Shown here: piece after piece, positions 25,086 through 36,910 of the stretch
Layout: each line of letters starts with the position of its first letter
Numbering within the stretch: the first letter of the stretch is position 1
Origin: Glandiceps talaboti
Lineage: Eukaryota; Hemichordata; Enteropneusta; Spengelidae
Assembly (NCBI RefSeq): GCF_964340395.1
Contig: NC_135569.1
Coordinates: 15,696,019-15,760,018 of the forward strand
DNA: 64,000 nucleotides
Direction of reading: 5' to 3'
Position numbers and translations under genes: made by a program
Notes under the pieces: model-generated
What the model was told of the DNA's origin: nothing
Databases searched by the model: none
The model's input: only the letters and a program-made list of their open reading frames with translations

Positions 25086-25322
25086 AAGTATTTTTTTTTT
25101 CACACTCTAAATTGAACTTTATTTTTTCCTTTGTTTTACAAATGGTTTACCCTTGAAGACCTTTATGTATTGTTTACCGTATTTTACTGTGTAATTTACT
25201 GTGTTTGTTTTTGTTTGTTTATTTTATATTGTGTTATTGTTTATTGAGTTTGTTTTTTATATCTGTTCGATATTGCTGTACATAGTTATGATTATATTAA
25301 AATACATGTCATTTTTTTTTAG

Positions 25323-25420
25323 AATCGATAATGGAAACGCAGACAAATACAAGCAAAGTACTTTCACAACTGGCGGCTTTAGAACCAGACAATTCTACCA
25401 CAGCTGTCTCAAGTGAACAG
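25323..25420 (+). CDS. Gene A exon 4: start of GAIN-like helical region
   Basis: An oligo-T tract and ag precede the exon, and gtatga follows. Entry is phase 1 and exit phase 0 (protein residues 449-481). It encodes SIMETQTNTSKVLSQLAALE followed by an Asn/Ser/Thr-rich segment. A helical stretch opening the region before a GPS is what GAIN subdomain A shows in adhesion GPCR and polycystin-1-type proteins. The exon is short, and its assignment rests on phase and continuity with the next exons. Confidence 0.65.
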
Positions 25421-26062
25421 GTATGAATTCACTCATATGTAACAACAGTGTGTATTAATCTGATATGGTTTCCATAGTAACATCATCCATGCATACTAAC
25501 TATATAAGTAATAAAACACCCTGGGGATGGTATACCTTGAGATTACGATCAGTGAACGAAATATATGCACGAGTGATAGCGTGCATATATTGAGTTTACT
25601 AGTCAAAACCGACTGGTGCTCCATTTCCAGGGGGTGGTTTATCGCTATTGCATTATACCAGTATATTGAAAAAAACCCGGAAACAAGATAAGAATAACCT
25701 TTTATGCCCACCCCACCTGCTTTCAAGACATCTGACCTGACACGTATCACCTCTGAACTCTGTACATGTGTCGTGCAGTGACTGGGTTTAAATTTATTTT
25801 ATCTGCTACGCGATCATTTCTAATTCTAGGGATAATCTGTATATTGATCGGCCCATTAGAAAAGTACATTTATGACTAAACCGCCTTTTTGGCTCACGGT
25901 ATTACTTGAAATGGTTTGTATATGGCATGCTTCGCGCCCTGCTTCGTGACTCCGTGGAGTGAAATGAACTACCTCGTAGACTTTCGGGTTTGGGAATCTC
26001 CAAATCGAATTAACGACTGCTACTCTAGGAAAGGATCCCAGACAAATGTCTATTTTGCCTAA
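25421..26062. other. Intron, no gene seen
   Basis: Unique-looking intron DNA. Open frames on the minus strand at 25496-26266 overlap transposon sequence and lack splice support. Confidence 0.5.
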
Positions 26063-26419
26063 GGGAGATGACCTGAGGGAGGGGTCACTCAAAAATGCTA
26101 AGCTAGAAGGGAGGTTACTCAAAAACTGGGGAGTGAAATGGGGGCTGCTTACATTTTGTGCTAACACTGAAGTACAGAACACACCTATATATACACGATT
26201 ATACAAGTTATTTATTAACACAGTGTTTTTTCTGTTAGATTTTTTCAGTGCATATTGCATATACATAGCCCTTATGAAAATGCTTACACATTCGACATAT
26301 GGGGGGGGGGGTCAATCAAAACATTCAAGCCAGGCAGGGGGGTTTACTCACATTTTCTGGCCTTTCAAAACAATTCCTCTGACCTCCCCCCCCCCCCGTC
26401 ATAAATAATGTTGGCTCCC
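26063..26419. mobile_element. Short DNA element (MITE), TAA target duplication
   Basis: It starts GGGAG and ends GGCTCCC, flanked by TAA at 26060-26062 and 26420-26422. The left end carries gaggggtcactcaaaaatgc and the right end, inverted, ggaggtcagaggaattg. The same ends, reversed, bound the 2.44-kb element at 52346-54784, so this is a short deletion derivative of that family. Confidence 0.75.
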
Positions 26420-26714
26420 TAATGGAGTGCGCAGGCTATACAGCCCGAAATGATATGCAGAAGTACCAAGATTCAAAATGGTTGAACCAACTCTAAACCT
26501 CCTCCTACTATCTGAAAACTATTTCCAATATGTTACATTCACCTGTATGAAGTTTTAAACTAAGATACGTAGGTACGTAGATGATGTATCAAGATATCAA
26601 CTTACTAAGGGGACATGTACATGGGTACCTATAATTACCGTACCTAATTAGCATAATTTTCGTGTACCCCTATATTCGTGTGGGCTACATAGCCTAGCTA
26701 CCATTCATGGTAAG

Positions 26715-27905
26715 TCGGTCAGTGTAAGCGCTTTTACTAGCATCATTTTTATGACAGGACACATACACCTATCGATCAGTGTAACCTCTTTTTATCGTTT
26801 TTATGATAGGACACGTACACCTGTCGGTCAGTGTAACCTCTTTTACTAGCATCAATTTGATGATAGGACACGTACTCCTGTCGGTCAGTGTAACCTCTTT
26901 TACTAGCATCAATTTGATGATAGGACACGTACTCCTGTCGGTCAGTGTAACCTCTTTTACTAGCATCAATTTGATGATAGGACACGTACTCCTGTCGGTC
27001 AGTGTAACCTCTTTTACTAGCATCAATTTGATGACAGGACACGTACACCTGTCGGTCAGTGTAACCTCTTTTACTAGCATCAATTTGATGATAGGACACG
27101 TACTCCTGTCGGTCAGTGTAACCTCTTTTACTAGCATCAATTTTATGATAGGACACGTACTCCTGTCGGTCAGTGTAACCTCTTTTACTAGCATCAATTT
27201 TATGATAGGACACGTACTCCTGTCGGTCAGTGTAACCTCTTTTACTAGCATCAATTTTATGATAGGACACATACACCTGTCGGTCAGTGTAACCTCTTTT
27301 ACTAGCATCAATTTTATGATAGGACACGTACTCCTGTCGGTCAGTGTAACCTCTTTTACTAGCATCAATTTTATGATAGGACACGTACACCTGTCGGTCA
27401 GTGTAACCTCTTTTACTAGCATCAATTTTATGATAGGACACGTACACCTGTCGGTCAGTGTAACCTCTTTTACTAGCATCAATTTGATGATAGGACACGT
27501 ACTCCTGTCGGTCAGTGTAACCTCTTTTACTAGCATCATTTTTATGATAGGACACATACACCTGTCGGTCAGTGTAACCTCTTTTACTAGCATCAATTTG
27601 ATGATAGGACACGTACTCCTGTCGGTCAGTGTAACCTCTTTTACTAGCATCAATTTTATGACAGGACACGTACACCTGTTGGTCAGTGTAACCTCTTTTA
27701 CTAGTATCAATTTTATGATAGGACACGTACACCTGTCGGTCAGTGTAAGTTCTTTTACTGGCATCAATTTTACGATAGGACACGTACACCTGTCGGTCAG
27801 TGTAACCTCTTTTACTAGCATCAATTTTATGATAGGACACGTACACCTGTCGGTCAGTGTAACCTCTTTTACTAGTATCATTTTTATGAAAGGACACGTA
27901 CACCT
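26715..27905. repeat. 57-bp minisatellite
   Basis: About 21 copies of a 57-bp unit containing gtcggtcagtgtaacctctt and tgataggacacgtac. Because 57 is a multiple of three and the unit has no stop in several frames, open frames of about 380-400 codons appear on both strands. They are repeat artefacts inside a gene A intron. Confidence 0.95.
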
Positions 27906-28937
27906 GTTTCCACTCCAACCGAGTCGAGAACCATGCATACCTTGACTTCAGTAGGCAATGATTTGTACAAATACGCGATACACAAAACATGCAACTCGGC
28001 TGCTTTCAAAAATCCCTTCATAATTTCCCATAAACTATTCTGTCCTATTGAGAAACAATTCACAGAGTTCACTATCACTGTACCGTAGACTACAACATTC
28101 GGATCGGAGCAGACGACATAAACTGAACTCCCAGTAGTATTTGTAAATATGAAAACTTGGGGACATGTCAACTGTTCACTTCAGCCAACTTATCACTCAT
28201 TTTAAACGTGAGTTTGATGCCTAGACAGATCTCTCATCAATGCACCACAACAGACAGGCGAATGGAACTAGAATTTGATATCACCAAAAATAAATAGACT
28301 CATTATAAGTTTGACAGCCTCTTATATTACCCCATAAAATGGATATATGTTCCAAAGAAGTAACACGTGATTTGTAGGTTAGTAATTCATATCCAGAGAA
28401 GCTGTAGTGATAGGCTATCGATATTGGTGTCAACAATCAACCAACCAATCAAAAACTTTCAGTTGGCAGCCCTTTGAGTTTTTTTTTAAAAGAGCATTTT
28501 TTCTCAACTTGCCAACATTTACAGGGATTACCACTGTTTTGTAAAAGTAACTCCTTTTGTTAATGTTATAAAGTAAATTATGAATATTAATATATCTTAA
28601 CAAATACAAAATGTCATGACATATGGATTACAGTATTCGTTATGTCATCACTGAGGGTTTCCCAAAAGACTCGTGTAGAAAATCCTGAATAAATTTCAAG
28701 TGCAGTGCAACTTTATTTTTTTACAAGATTTCATGATCGAAAAAACAGTAAGTTACTGAGGTACTATTTTATCATCCAGCAAAGTTATTACGTAAGTTGA
28801 TGGCAGTAATCAATACACGTGTATTACGCGAACAAATAAAGCCTGACTAAACTTTTCCTTCACTTTTGAACGAATGAAAAAAATGTATTATCCAGAAGAC
28901 ATAACAATTCGGAACTCTGTCATTTTGTAATTTTCAG
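27906..28937. other. Intron, no gene seen
   Basis: No exon recognised. A minus-strand open stretch at 27884-28171 runs out of the minisatellite and has no splice sites. Confidence 0.55.
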
Positions 28938-29028
28938 CTCAAAGAGAAAATGAATGACTTGTACAATATCACAGAGAATCTCCAAGGATTTAATGTATCT
29001 TTGGAAGAGAGCAAAGAGATAGCTCAAG
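28938..29028 (+). CDS. Gene A exon 5: GAIN-like helical region
   Basis: A strong acceptor (gtaattttcag) and a gtaaga donor bound a 91-bp exon, entered in phase 0 and left in phase 1 (residues 482-511). It reads LKEKMNDLYNITENLQGFN and then VSLEESKEIAQ. This is amphipathic helix with an N-glycosylation sequon (NIT) and another in the NVS triplet. The pattern (helix, loop, then a SLEESKEIAQ-type helix) fits GAIN subdomain A of GPS proteins. Confidence 0.75.
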
Positions 29029-29344
29029 GTAAGATGAAAAGAGAACCATTTATTCGATTGAAACCTCGTGTTGTTAGTTTGTAATGTGTCAATATCCCTA
29101 ATGACAATAAACATGTGATAAAATATATGCATCGTCACATCTCGTGTAGTCAGATAGCTTGATGTACAGTTTTGATTATTATCATCCTATGATAGCAAAT
29201 CTGTACTATTGGAAATACCCAACTGCATATTTCAAAAATCTTTACAGAAATTCGAATAAAAAAAAGAAATGAATAAATTAGTGCAACTAATTGTACATGA
29301 AATCTTAGTAATGGTCTAGATTATTTATTTCTCACAAAAAGTAA

Positions 29345-30790
29345 AAGCCTTTACTCCTTCCTGTTAGATCTCCAAAAGGCCTTCGATACGGTACATCATG
29401 ATATACTATTAACTAAACTTAAATATTTAGGGATAAATGAACTATCAGTAAAGTGGTTCAAATCGTATCTAACTGGTAGGTCACAAGTCGTTGATGTCCA
29501 TGGTGTTCATTCTGGATCTAAAGAAATTGCATGTGGGGTCCCCCAAGGCTCCATTCTCGGGCCTCTTCTGTTTCTGATATATGTGAATGATATGAAGGCT
29601 GCAGTTAAGTGCAAACTTATGCTGTATGCTGACGACTCAGCATTGTTGGTATCAGGGAAGGATATGTCAGAGATAGAGGAGACCCTGAGTATGGAGTTGA
29701 CATCCGTTAGTGAATGGTTAACAGACAATAAGCTATCTTTACATCTGGGTAAAACTGAGTCTATTTTATTTGCCTCCAAGAAACGTTTGCATACAACAAA
29801 TAAAGTAAATGTGTGTTGTAACGGGAATGAGATTGAATCTAAGGCGAGTGTGTCATACTTGGGGGTTTCATTGGATCAGTCTTTATCTGGTGAGATTATA
29901 GCTTCTAGCGTGCTATCAAAATGCGCAAACAAACTTAAATTTTTATACCGTAATACTCGATCTTTTAATCTGAAAACAAAGAAATTACTTGTCTCGGCTT
30001 TGATTCAGTGTCATTTCGACTATGCCTGTTCATCGTGGTACAGTGGTCTCACAAAGAAGTTGAGGGTAGACTACAAGTTCTGCAAAATAACATCATAAGA
30101 TACATACTTAGTGCTGCTCCTAGAACACACATTGGATATAATCAATTTAAACTTGTAGGCATGTTTCCTGTAGAATTGAGGGTTGAGCAATTAAAACTCA
30201 ATCATATGTTCAACATCATAAATCATTGTGCTCCTGAGTACTTAAATTGCAATATAGAAATGGTCCGTAATCGGCACAGTTATAGAACAAGAGCGAGTGA
30301 ACTGTCATGTGTAGTTCCAAGAGTCAGTGGTATGGGTAAGAGTTCATTCACCTACACAGGCATTGGTCTTTGGAATAGTCTCCCACTCTCAGTGAAACAA
30401 TCTCATACAAAACATAGTTTTAAAAACCATGTCAAATCTTTTTTATGGAACAAATTAGAGGTTAAAGAACATAATATTTTGTAACTTTTACTTTTAGTCC
30501 TTCCTTTTTAAATTGAGGGTGTAGTCTGTGTATTTTATAATTTTTTTGTGCTCTGTCATTTAAATTTTTTATATGTTGTTTGTTTGTTTGTTTGTTTGTT
30601 TGTTTGTTTGTTTGTTGTTATTGTATCATTGTTGCCATGGCGTTTTGAATACCCCTATGAGGACCACATTGGAAATAAGTGTTTTTAAAAATACTTTTAT
30701 GTGTTATCCTCGGTGATTTTTTATCCTTGTATTTTAATATGTACTTGTATAAATTTTTACCCAAATCAAATCAAATCATATCATATCATT
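29345..30790 (+). mobile_element. LINE fragment with RT core, 5' truncated
   Basis: Reverse-transcriptase motifs appear in order: LDLQKAFDTVHHDILL (motif A), GVPQGSILGPLLFLIYVND (motif B) and LYADDSALL (catalytic YADD). The thumb YLGVSLDQSL follows. The frame shifts once near 30055 and continues to a stop at 30484 (last residues KEHNIL). A 3' UTR with (gttt)n and a tail of (atcaa/atcat)n ends near 30790. This is a CR1/Jockey-like non-LTR element inserted in a gene A intron in the sense orientation. With only one visible frameshift it looks relatively young, but the 5' half is missing. Confidence 0.88.
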
Positions 30791-31061
30791 TCCTAATTAA
30801 TTAAAACTAACCATATCTACAACTAGGTCTTGTGATTCCGTTTTCAATCTTAATATGCATGTGCTTTGCAGGATTTAAATTTGTCATCAGTTTGAACATT
30901 ATATACTATCACTAATTAGTAGTTGTATTGGGGCTGACTTATATCCAAATGTGTAAATAATCCACTCTCATAACAATTACAGAACATAAAATTGTTTTGA
31001 ATTTTTTTTGAAAGTTTAAGAATATAAACTTGCAAGTTGCTAATTAAGAAATCGTTCACAG

Positions 31062-31399
31062 CTCTAGTGTCGATTGTTGATAATGTGATGGAGAGTACTT
31101 TAACCATAATGAAGTCATCACCGGAAAACGAAACTCTAAGTCCTGAGAACGCCAGAGATTTAACCGAGAAAACCATGAACATCCTGGAGAAGACAGCTGA
31201 TTTTGTTCTGAACAACATGGAACCTGATAATCGCCCTGTAGTCATCAACACTTCAAGTGTCTTGCTGAATATGGAGTCTGGGACTGTAGACGGTATGGGA
31301 AACAAGACAGTTGACCTGGGTCATGATAGCGGCTTTGAAGTTCCATCCGCAGATACCTTATTCCCAATGCTGGAAAAGAACAGTCATGCATATGCAAAG
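31062..31399 (+). CDS. Gene A exon 6: main GAIN-like subdomain A exon
   Basis: This exon follows acceptor tcgttcacag and ends at gtaacg. Entry is phase 1 and exit phase 0 (residues 512-624). It begins ALVSIVDNVMEST, continues with LSPENARDLTEKTMNILEK and PVVINTSSVLLNMESGTV, and closes with PSADTLFPMLEKNSHAYAK. The helical half followed by short beta-type segments and several Asn-X-Ser/Thr sequons matches the N-terminal part of a GAIN fold in polycystin-like and adhesion-GPCR-like proteins. Neighbouring exons extend it in frame up to the GPS. Confidence 0.8.
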
Positions 31400-31963
31400 G
31401 TAACGAAATTCAAATAATTATGGAAATGTCTTTGCACTGACATAACATTGTATACCTCAAGAAAGCCAAGTTGAACACGTTACAACAATATACTGTGGGA
31501 TTATACCCTGGTCGTTTTATCTCACCACAAAACGCATCTACGTCATTCGTACTATGGTGCTCCAATACATGTCAAAACGTACACAATCGCCATTTATCTT
31601 TTCTAGAGTTTTCATAAATTATGTTTGCCGATGTGGTATAATGATATTATTCCCCAATATGATTCTTCACTAAGCGGGAAAATATCTGTTGGCGGTAATA
31701 CTGGGAAAGGACCATTCTTTCATGCATGGAAGGCACTCCAGCATCACTTGACACAACAATCACGTGATAATTGCCCCCCCCCCCCCCCACACACACACAC
31801 TTCTTTCAATTTTACTATAACATCATGATTAAAGTGATTGACAACGAAGGTTTAGTCTGAAATGAGCGTAACAGAGTGTTTTCCTTCCTGCTTTATTTAT
31901 CAATAATAAATAATATTTATGTCAACAAACACAACTAAGCAACTTATTTGTTTTACATTACAG

Positions 31964-32066
31964 TCTTACAGAATCACTGGCAATCCATTCAGTGGAAGAG
32001 GACAGGAGTTTGTCTATGACGTACTCGGTTTGACGTACACCTTTACCAATGGGACCAAGATCAATG
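31964..32066 (+). CDS. Gene A exon 7: GAIN-like beta region
   Basis: An acceptor (acattacag) and a gtaagt donor bound a 103-bp exon, entered in phase 0 and left in phase 1 (residues 625-658). It reads SYRITGNPFSGRGQEFVYDV and then LGLTYTFTNGTKIN. The NPF...YDVLGLT pattern followed by a NGT sequon is like the strand region after subdomain A in polycystin-family GAIN domains. This family link is an inference. Confidence 0.72.
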
Positions 32067-32387
32067 GTAAGTTTTAAAACTATAAATGAAGTGTTTTTAG
32101 GTTTACACGAGTCACTTGAATAATTTGTATTTCAAACGTATGTCACAGATAAGCTGGCCATGGCCTTGTTGGTATGATCGTTCACTATCAGAGAGATTAA
32201 TCAGAGCTATTTTCGTACATCTGATCAATTGTCACGTTACAAGACTGAAGGAAGGTGGGGGGGGGGTTAATTTAAGTAGATACGATAGTAGCCATGGCCA
32301 GCATTCTGTTATCATGTTTTCATACCGAACGGGAAACTAACAGTGAAACAATAAATGAAGTTCATGATAATTGGTTTCCTTTTACAG

Positions 32388-32509
32388 TAACTGACATGAA
32401 GGAAGATATTGGAGTATGGTTAGGAAGACAGTCGCCCAGAGGTTACCTTGGTGAAAATGTGATAGCAACCATCTCTGATGATTGGAAGAATTATACCTGG
32501 GGTGGAGAG
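32388..32509 (+). CDS. Gene A exon 8: GAIN-like beta region
   Basis: It is bounded by tccttttacag and gtaaat, entered in phase 1 and left in phase 0 (residues 659-699). The sequence VTDMKEDIGVWLGRQSPRGY is followed by ENVIATISDDWKNYTWGGE. The D-x-x-E-D-I-x-V-W-L segment is reminiscent of polycystin-type proteins just before the GPS. It contains one NYT sequon. Confidence 0.72.
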
Positions 32510-33276
32510 GTAAATGTAATCAATATTTTGATAACAGTACACTATATAGTGGTAGTAATAACACCCAATTCTCCATGACATGTATAACGTTAACATTTTT
32601 GTACCTTATGCAAGACAAACTGAATACATTCGAGTGAATATTGTAAATAAAAACAATGTGCGACTATGACATCTATCCGTCCTGTGATGCTAAAAGTAAT
32701 AGTCAAATAGATATATTTGGTCTATGGTCAAGATCTATGGTCAAACACGAACAGTAGGAAGTTTATGGTTAACATCAAAATAACTACATGAATTGCGAAC
32801 AAAGGCAAGGCTAGTTTCATATAATAGTTGCAGTTCTCTACGCCTGATGAGGGACCCATACATTTTCACTAATTCTACACGATCTCTCTAAAACAGTAGT
32901 GTAAAATTTCGAAATCTGGCAGGAAAGTCCTTCAATACACCGATGTGAGGCATTCTGGGAAACAAACACATGTGTTTCACGCCTCTTGAAACGATAACCT
33001 GAGCAATTACTCGGCCAATGGTTGAAGTCTTGAAGAGACGTAGCAATCCTAACTTTGTGTCTCTAAATGTCTCTCCCCGATGTGCAGTAGGGCCTTTAAT
33101 TCTGTGATAGATTTGTGAATTTTTAAAACTCTAATTTAGAAAGGTCGTTCAATGCAGGATTGATGACAATGACTGTTCTAGGTATGTAGACATAAGGAAA
33201 TGCAGCTATATGAGATAATACCAACCTCTGCTTTGTTCCCCTTTAACGTCTATGCTTATATTATACCATGTTTCAG

Positions 33277-33499
33277 GTCTCACAACCATTTGCTGCTCTG
33301 CAACTTACTCTTGTTGGCACAGCACACATTCTGGCAAACACAACTGTTAAGGTGTACTACCAGAACAGCCGTAGAAACACCAGTGAGAGGATATACACAG
33401 CGACTGTCAAGATAAATGGTACATCGTTCAATGTATTCGTCCCTGAACATGAAATCTGGTATAATGGAAATTATACATTTAACTTTGACTTGCCAGCAG
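33277..33499 (+). CDS. Gene A exon 9: GAIN subdomain B-like beta strands
   Basis: The exon runs from acceptor atgtttcag to donor gtgagt, entered in phase 0 and left in phase 1 (residues 700-773). It reads FAALQLTLVGTAHILANTTV, KVYYQNSRRNTSERIYTATV and, near the end, EIWYNGNYTFNFDLPA. The alternating hydrophobic pattern of an all-beta domain directly before a GPS motif is the expected GAIN subdomain B. Four N-glycosylation sequons (NTT, NTS, NGT, NYT) indicate an extracellular position. Confidence 0.78.
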
Positions 33500-33664
33500 G
33501 TGAGTGACCTCAGAAATGGAAAGAAGCATGGTTTGTTTATTTATTTGTTTGTTTGTTTGTTTGTTTGTTTGTTTGTTTGTAATACACATGATACAATTCA
33601 TCTGGTTGACCGTTGTTATTTACAAGTAAAACGGAATATGATGTGCAAATGTAGTTATACACTG

Positions 33665-33687
33665 ACGCATGCCCGCACATACACTCG

Positions 33688-33730
<43 letters not shown>

Positions 33731-33793
33731 CACACACACACATACACATACATACATACATACATACATACATACATACATACATACATACAT
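33665..33793. repeat. CA and CATA microsatellites in intron
   Basis: (ca)n followed by (cata)n. An imperfect (gttt)n tract lies just upstream at 33537-33580. Repeat-encoded open frames are ignored. Confidence 0.95.
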
Positions 33794-34019
33794 TCTCGTC
33801 TGATAATGGAATGAATAACAGCAAGTATTAAAATATGACAACAACTATTACGCTATTCTAGTATAATGATAACATTAATGTTCTATAAATCAACAACTAT
33901 ATCGATAATAAAGAGAAGACTATTGAAAGAACCTAAAAAGAACCTAACATTACTAAGCCAGTTATTTAATTTATAAATCAGTGTATTGATAAATGACAAG
34001 CAATATTTCATCATTACAG

Positions 34020-34111
34020 ATATTCAGACCAACTTTACTGTGGGTATAGCTCAGCACAGATGTGACTATTGGAGTGATGATGAAGGACGATGGAGACAAG
34101 ATGTATGCCGG
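34020..34111 (+). CDS. Gene A exon 10: first half of the GPS motif
   Basis: It is bounded by catcattacag and gtaaga, entered in phase 1 and left in phase 0 (residues 774-804). It encodes NFTVGIAQHRCDYWSDDEGR then WRQDVCR. C788-x-Y-W791, W798 and C803 are the first conserved Cys/Trp positions of the GPS motif, the last strands of the GAIN domain. The spacing C-x2-W-x6-W-x4-C is canonical. The second half of the motif is in the next exon, as in many GPS genes. Confidence 0.85.
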
Positions 34112-34394
34112 GTAAGATAACATAAATACTTATATATAATTGAATACACACATAATTCCCTTTTATCAGATACTGGAAATCAATCACGGTATGAAATTAA
34201 GCAAATACTTATTTGTATATTTATATTTCACTTTTCCCCGATCTAACTGAAATAATGAACAACATACATTCATGTTTAATTTTTACCAATTTAAAATACA
34301 CAATTTAATTAAATGAAGTTGAACAGTATCATATGAAACTTCTGATCAAACTGTTAACTTGCCATTGTTGGCGATGACACAGTTTAAGCTGTCA

Positions 34395-34397
<3 letters not shown>

Positions 34398-34436
<39 letters not shown>

Positions 34437-34452
34437 TGTGTGTGTGTGTGTG
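34398..34452. repeat. TG microsatellite in intron
   Basis: (tg)n about 95 bases upstream of the last gene A acceptor. Confidence 0.95.
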
Positions 34453-34545
34453 CGCACGCTCGCAAATGAAATATCATTACAAGTGTAAGTCTCAATACTT
34501 TATTCTGAGACGTTTAAATGGTAAATGTTTTGTTTTTCCTTGTAG

Positions 34546-34602
34546 GTGTCTCCAAGATCTAACAACAATGCCACTCTGTGTCTGTGTAATCGTCTGACTT
34601 AA
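34546..34602 (+). CDS. Gene A exon 11: end of GPS motif and stop codon
   Basis: The acceptor tttttccttgtag opens a last exon entered in phase 0. It reads VSPRSNNNATLCLCNRLT and then TAA at 34600-34602. C816, C818 and L821-T822 complete the GPS. In this family autoproteolysis falls between Leu and Thr of a His-Leu-Thr tripeptide. Here the tripeptide is Arg-Leu-Thr and translation stops right after the Thr, so no tethered-agonist peptide and no membrane-spanning part follow. The eleven exons sum to 2469 bp, exactly 823 codons with the stop. No membrane or PLAT exon was found between here and the convergent gene. Confidence 0.82.
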   Translation: MSPRSNNNATLCLCNRLT

Positions 34603-34697
34603 TGTTACCACGTGACGATATTGGTTCTATGACACTGGGAATACGGATTAGATGGTTGAAATCAACACTTTATTGGATATAGTGGACACTATGCTAT

Positions 34698-34711
34698 CCC
34701 CCACCCATCCA

Positions 34712-34757
<46 letters not shown>

Positions 34758-34942
34758 TACATACATACATACATACATACATACATACATACATGCATAC
34801 ATACATACATACATACACACATGTATGCATACATACGTACATACACACACATACATACATACATACATGCATGCATGCATGCATGTATGCATGCATGCAT
34901 ACATACATACATACATACATACATACATACATACATACATTG
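34698..34942. repeat. CA/CATA/CATG microsatellite
   Basis: (ca)n, then (cata)n with (catg)n islands, running directly into the 385-390-bp repeat block. Repeat-derived Tyr/Ile/His/Thr frames are not genes. Confidence 0.95.
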
Positions 34943-36425
34943 CATTTATCATACGTAAGACCTTCCTACCTACCCAATTACCTACATACCTAAATACATT
35001 GATAATTACGCATTATGCACTACGGGATATTACTAATTACAGAGAAGACAGCAGTTTATAATTATCCAATTATTTGTTGGATTTGTTAGATCTTTTAAAT
35101 ATCCTAGTTTGTTACATAAGTGTTTGACAATATTTATTGTATATGGCTTACATTATTATTACGTTAATATTTTATGATTGTATGACTCAGTTCAGGTAAA
35201 AGTATCACAAGAACTGTACAGAGAGTCAGTTAAAGAATCTAATGTATAAGATCTTTGAATGATGTAATTTATGTAAATAAGGAGAGTCAACCTAGAGTAC
35301 TGAGTGCAGAATTAAAACCTGACATAACTTATGTTACTGAGTATACTGTGTATCATCAAACTGTTTAAATGTTTATTATCATAATTTATTGTATGATAGA
35401 TACATAACATTATCAAGTTAGATAACAGTATGGTAACAGACTGACAACACAATGTTGTTATGAGTGTGTTATTTTGATTAATTGTAGACTAGTATTTTAA
35501 AGTGTGAACTTGACATTTAAGTGAAAAATTTCAAAGAATACCACGTTTGTTATATTATTACATAGAAGTGTTTCTCAACATATTTTACACCAGTTTGATC
35601 ATTTTTTTGTCAGTTCAAGATTCTAATATGTATAAACTTTGAATGATGCAATATGAATAATTCAATATAAGTTGCATGTATATAAATAAGGTAGTTGACC
35701 TAGAATATGGGATGCAAAGTGTTAAAATCTGACAAGTCTGGTATTATTGAATAAACATCACCAAACTGTTTAAATATTAATTACCATAATTAATTGTAAG
35801 GTGGATACATAACATTATCAAGTTGGATAACAGTATGGTAACAGACTGACAACACAATGTTGTTATGAATGTTATTTTGATTAATTGTAGACTAATGTGA
35901 ACTTGACATTTAAGTGAAAAATTGCAAAGAATACCACGTTTGTTATATTATTACATAGAAGTGTTTCTCAACATATTTTACACCAGTTTGATCATTTTAT
36001 TGTCAGTTCAAGATTCTAATGTGTATGAGCTTTGAATGATGCAATTTGAATATTTCAATGTAATTTGCATGTATAAATAAGGTAGTTAACCTAGAATATT
36101 GGATGCAAAGTGTTAAAATCTGACAAGTCTGGTATTATTGAATAAACATCACCAAACTGTTTAAATATTAATTACCATAATTAATTGTAAGATGGATACA
36201 TACCATTATCAAGTTGGATAACAGTATGGTAACAGACTGACAATAGAATGTTATTATGAGTGTTATTTTGATTAATTGTAGACTAGTATTTTAAAGTGTG
36301 AACTTGACATTTAAATAAAGGTGTGTTATTTATTATTAAATAGACGTGTTTCTCAAAAATATTTTATCTTGACATATCACTGTTATAGCTAATAATTGTA
36401 TTGACATTTGATAAGTTTACACACC
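34938..36425. repeat. Tandem 385-390-bp repeat block, first copy
   Basis: The word gtcagttcaagattctaat (or the aaagaatctaat variant) recurs near 35225, 35611 and 36003. Each is followed by tttgaatgatg, ggtagtt, ttaaatctgacaag-like and acagactgacaa words, giving about three tandem units of 385-390 bp. The whole block recurs at 39364-40460, and a single diverged unit is at 38155-38345. Confidence 0.8.
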
Positions 36426-36910
36426 AATACATAGATACATAGATACATACATACATAGATACATACATACATACATACACACACATGCATACATACACAC
36501 ACACACACATACATATATACATAGATACATACATGCATGCATGCATACATACATACATACATACATACACACATACATATATACATACATACACACATAC
36601 ATATATACATAGATACATACACACATACATACATACACACATACATACATACACACACACATACATACATACATACATAGATACATGCACACACACACAC
36701 ATACATATATACATAGATACATACATGCATGCATGCATACATACATACATACATACACACACACATACATATATACATACATACACACATACATACATAC
36801 ATACATACATACACACACATACATACATACATACATACATACATACATACATACATACATACATACATACATACATACATACATACATACATACACACAT
36901 ACACACACTT
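36422..36910. repeat. CATA/CA microsatellite, about 490 bp
   Basis: Long imperfect (cata)n with gata, catg and (ca)n interruptions. It shows an internal higher-order duplication (catagatacatacatgcatg recurs near 36520 and 36712). Confidence 0.95.

Noticed and set aside
26769-27990. Three open frames of about 380-404 codons on both strands
   Set aside because: They are translations of a 57-bp tandem repeat (a multiple of three) in the middle of a gene A intron, open on both strands at once.
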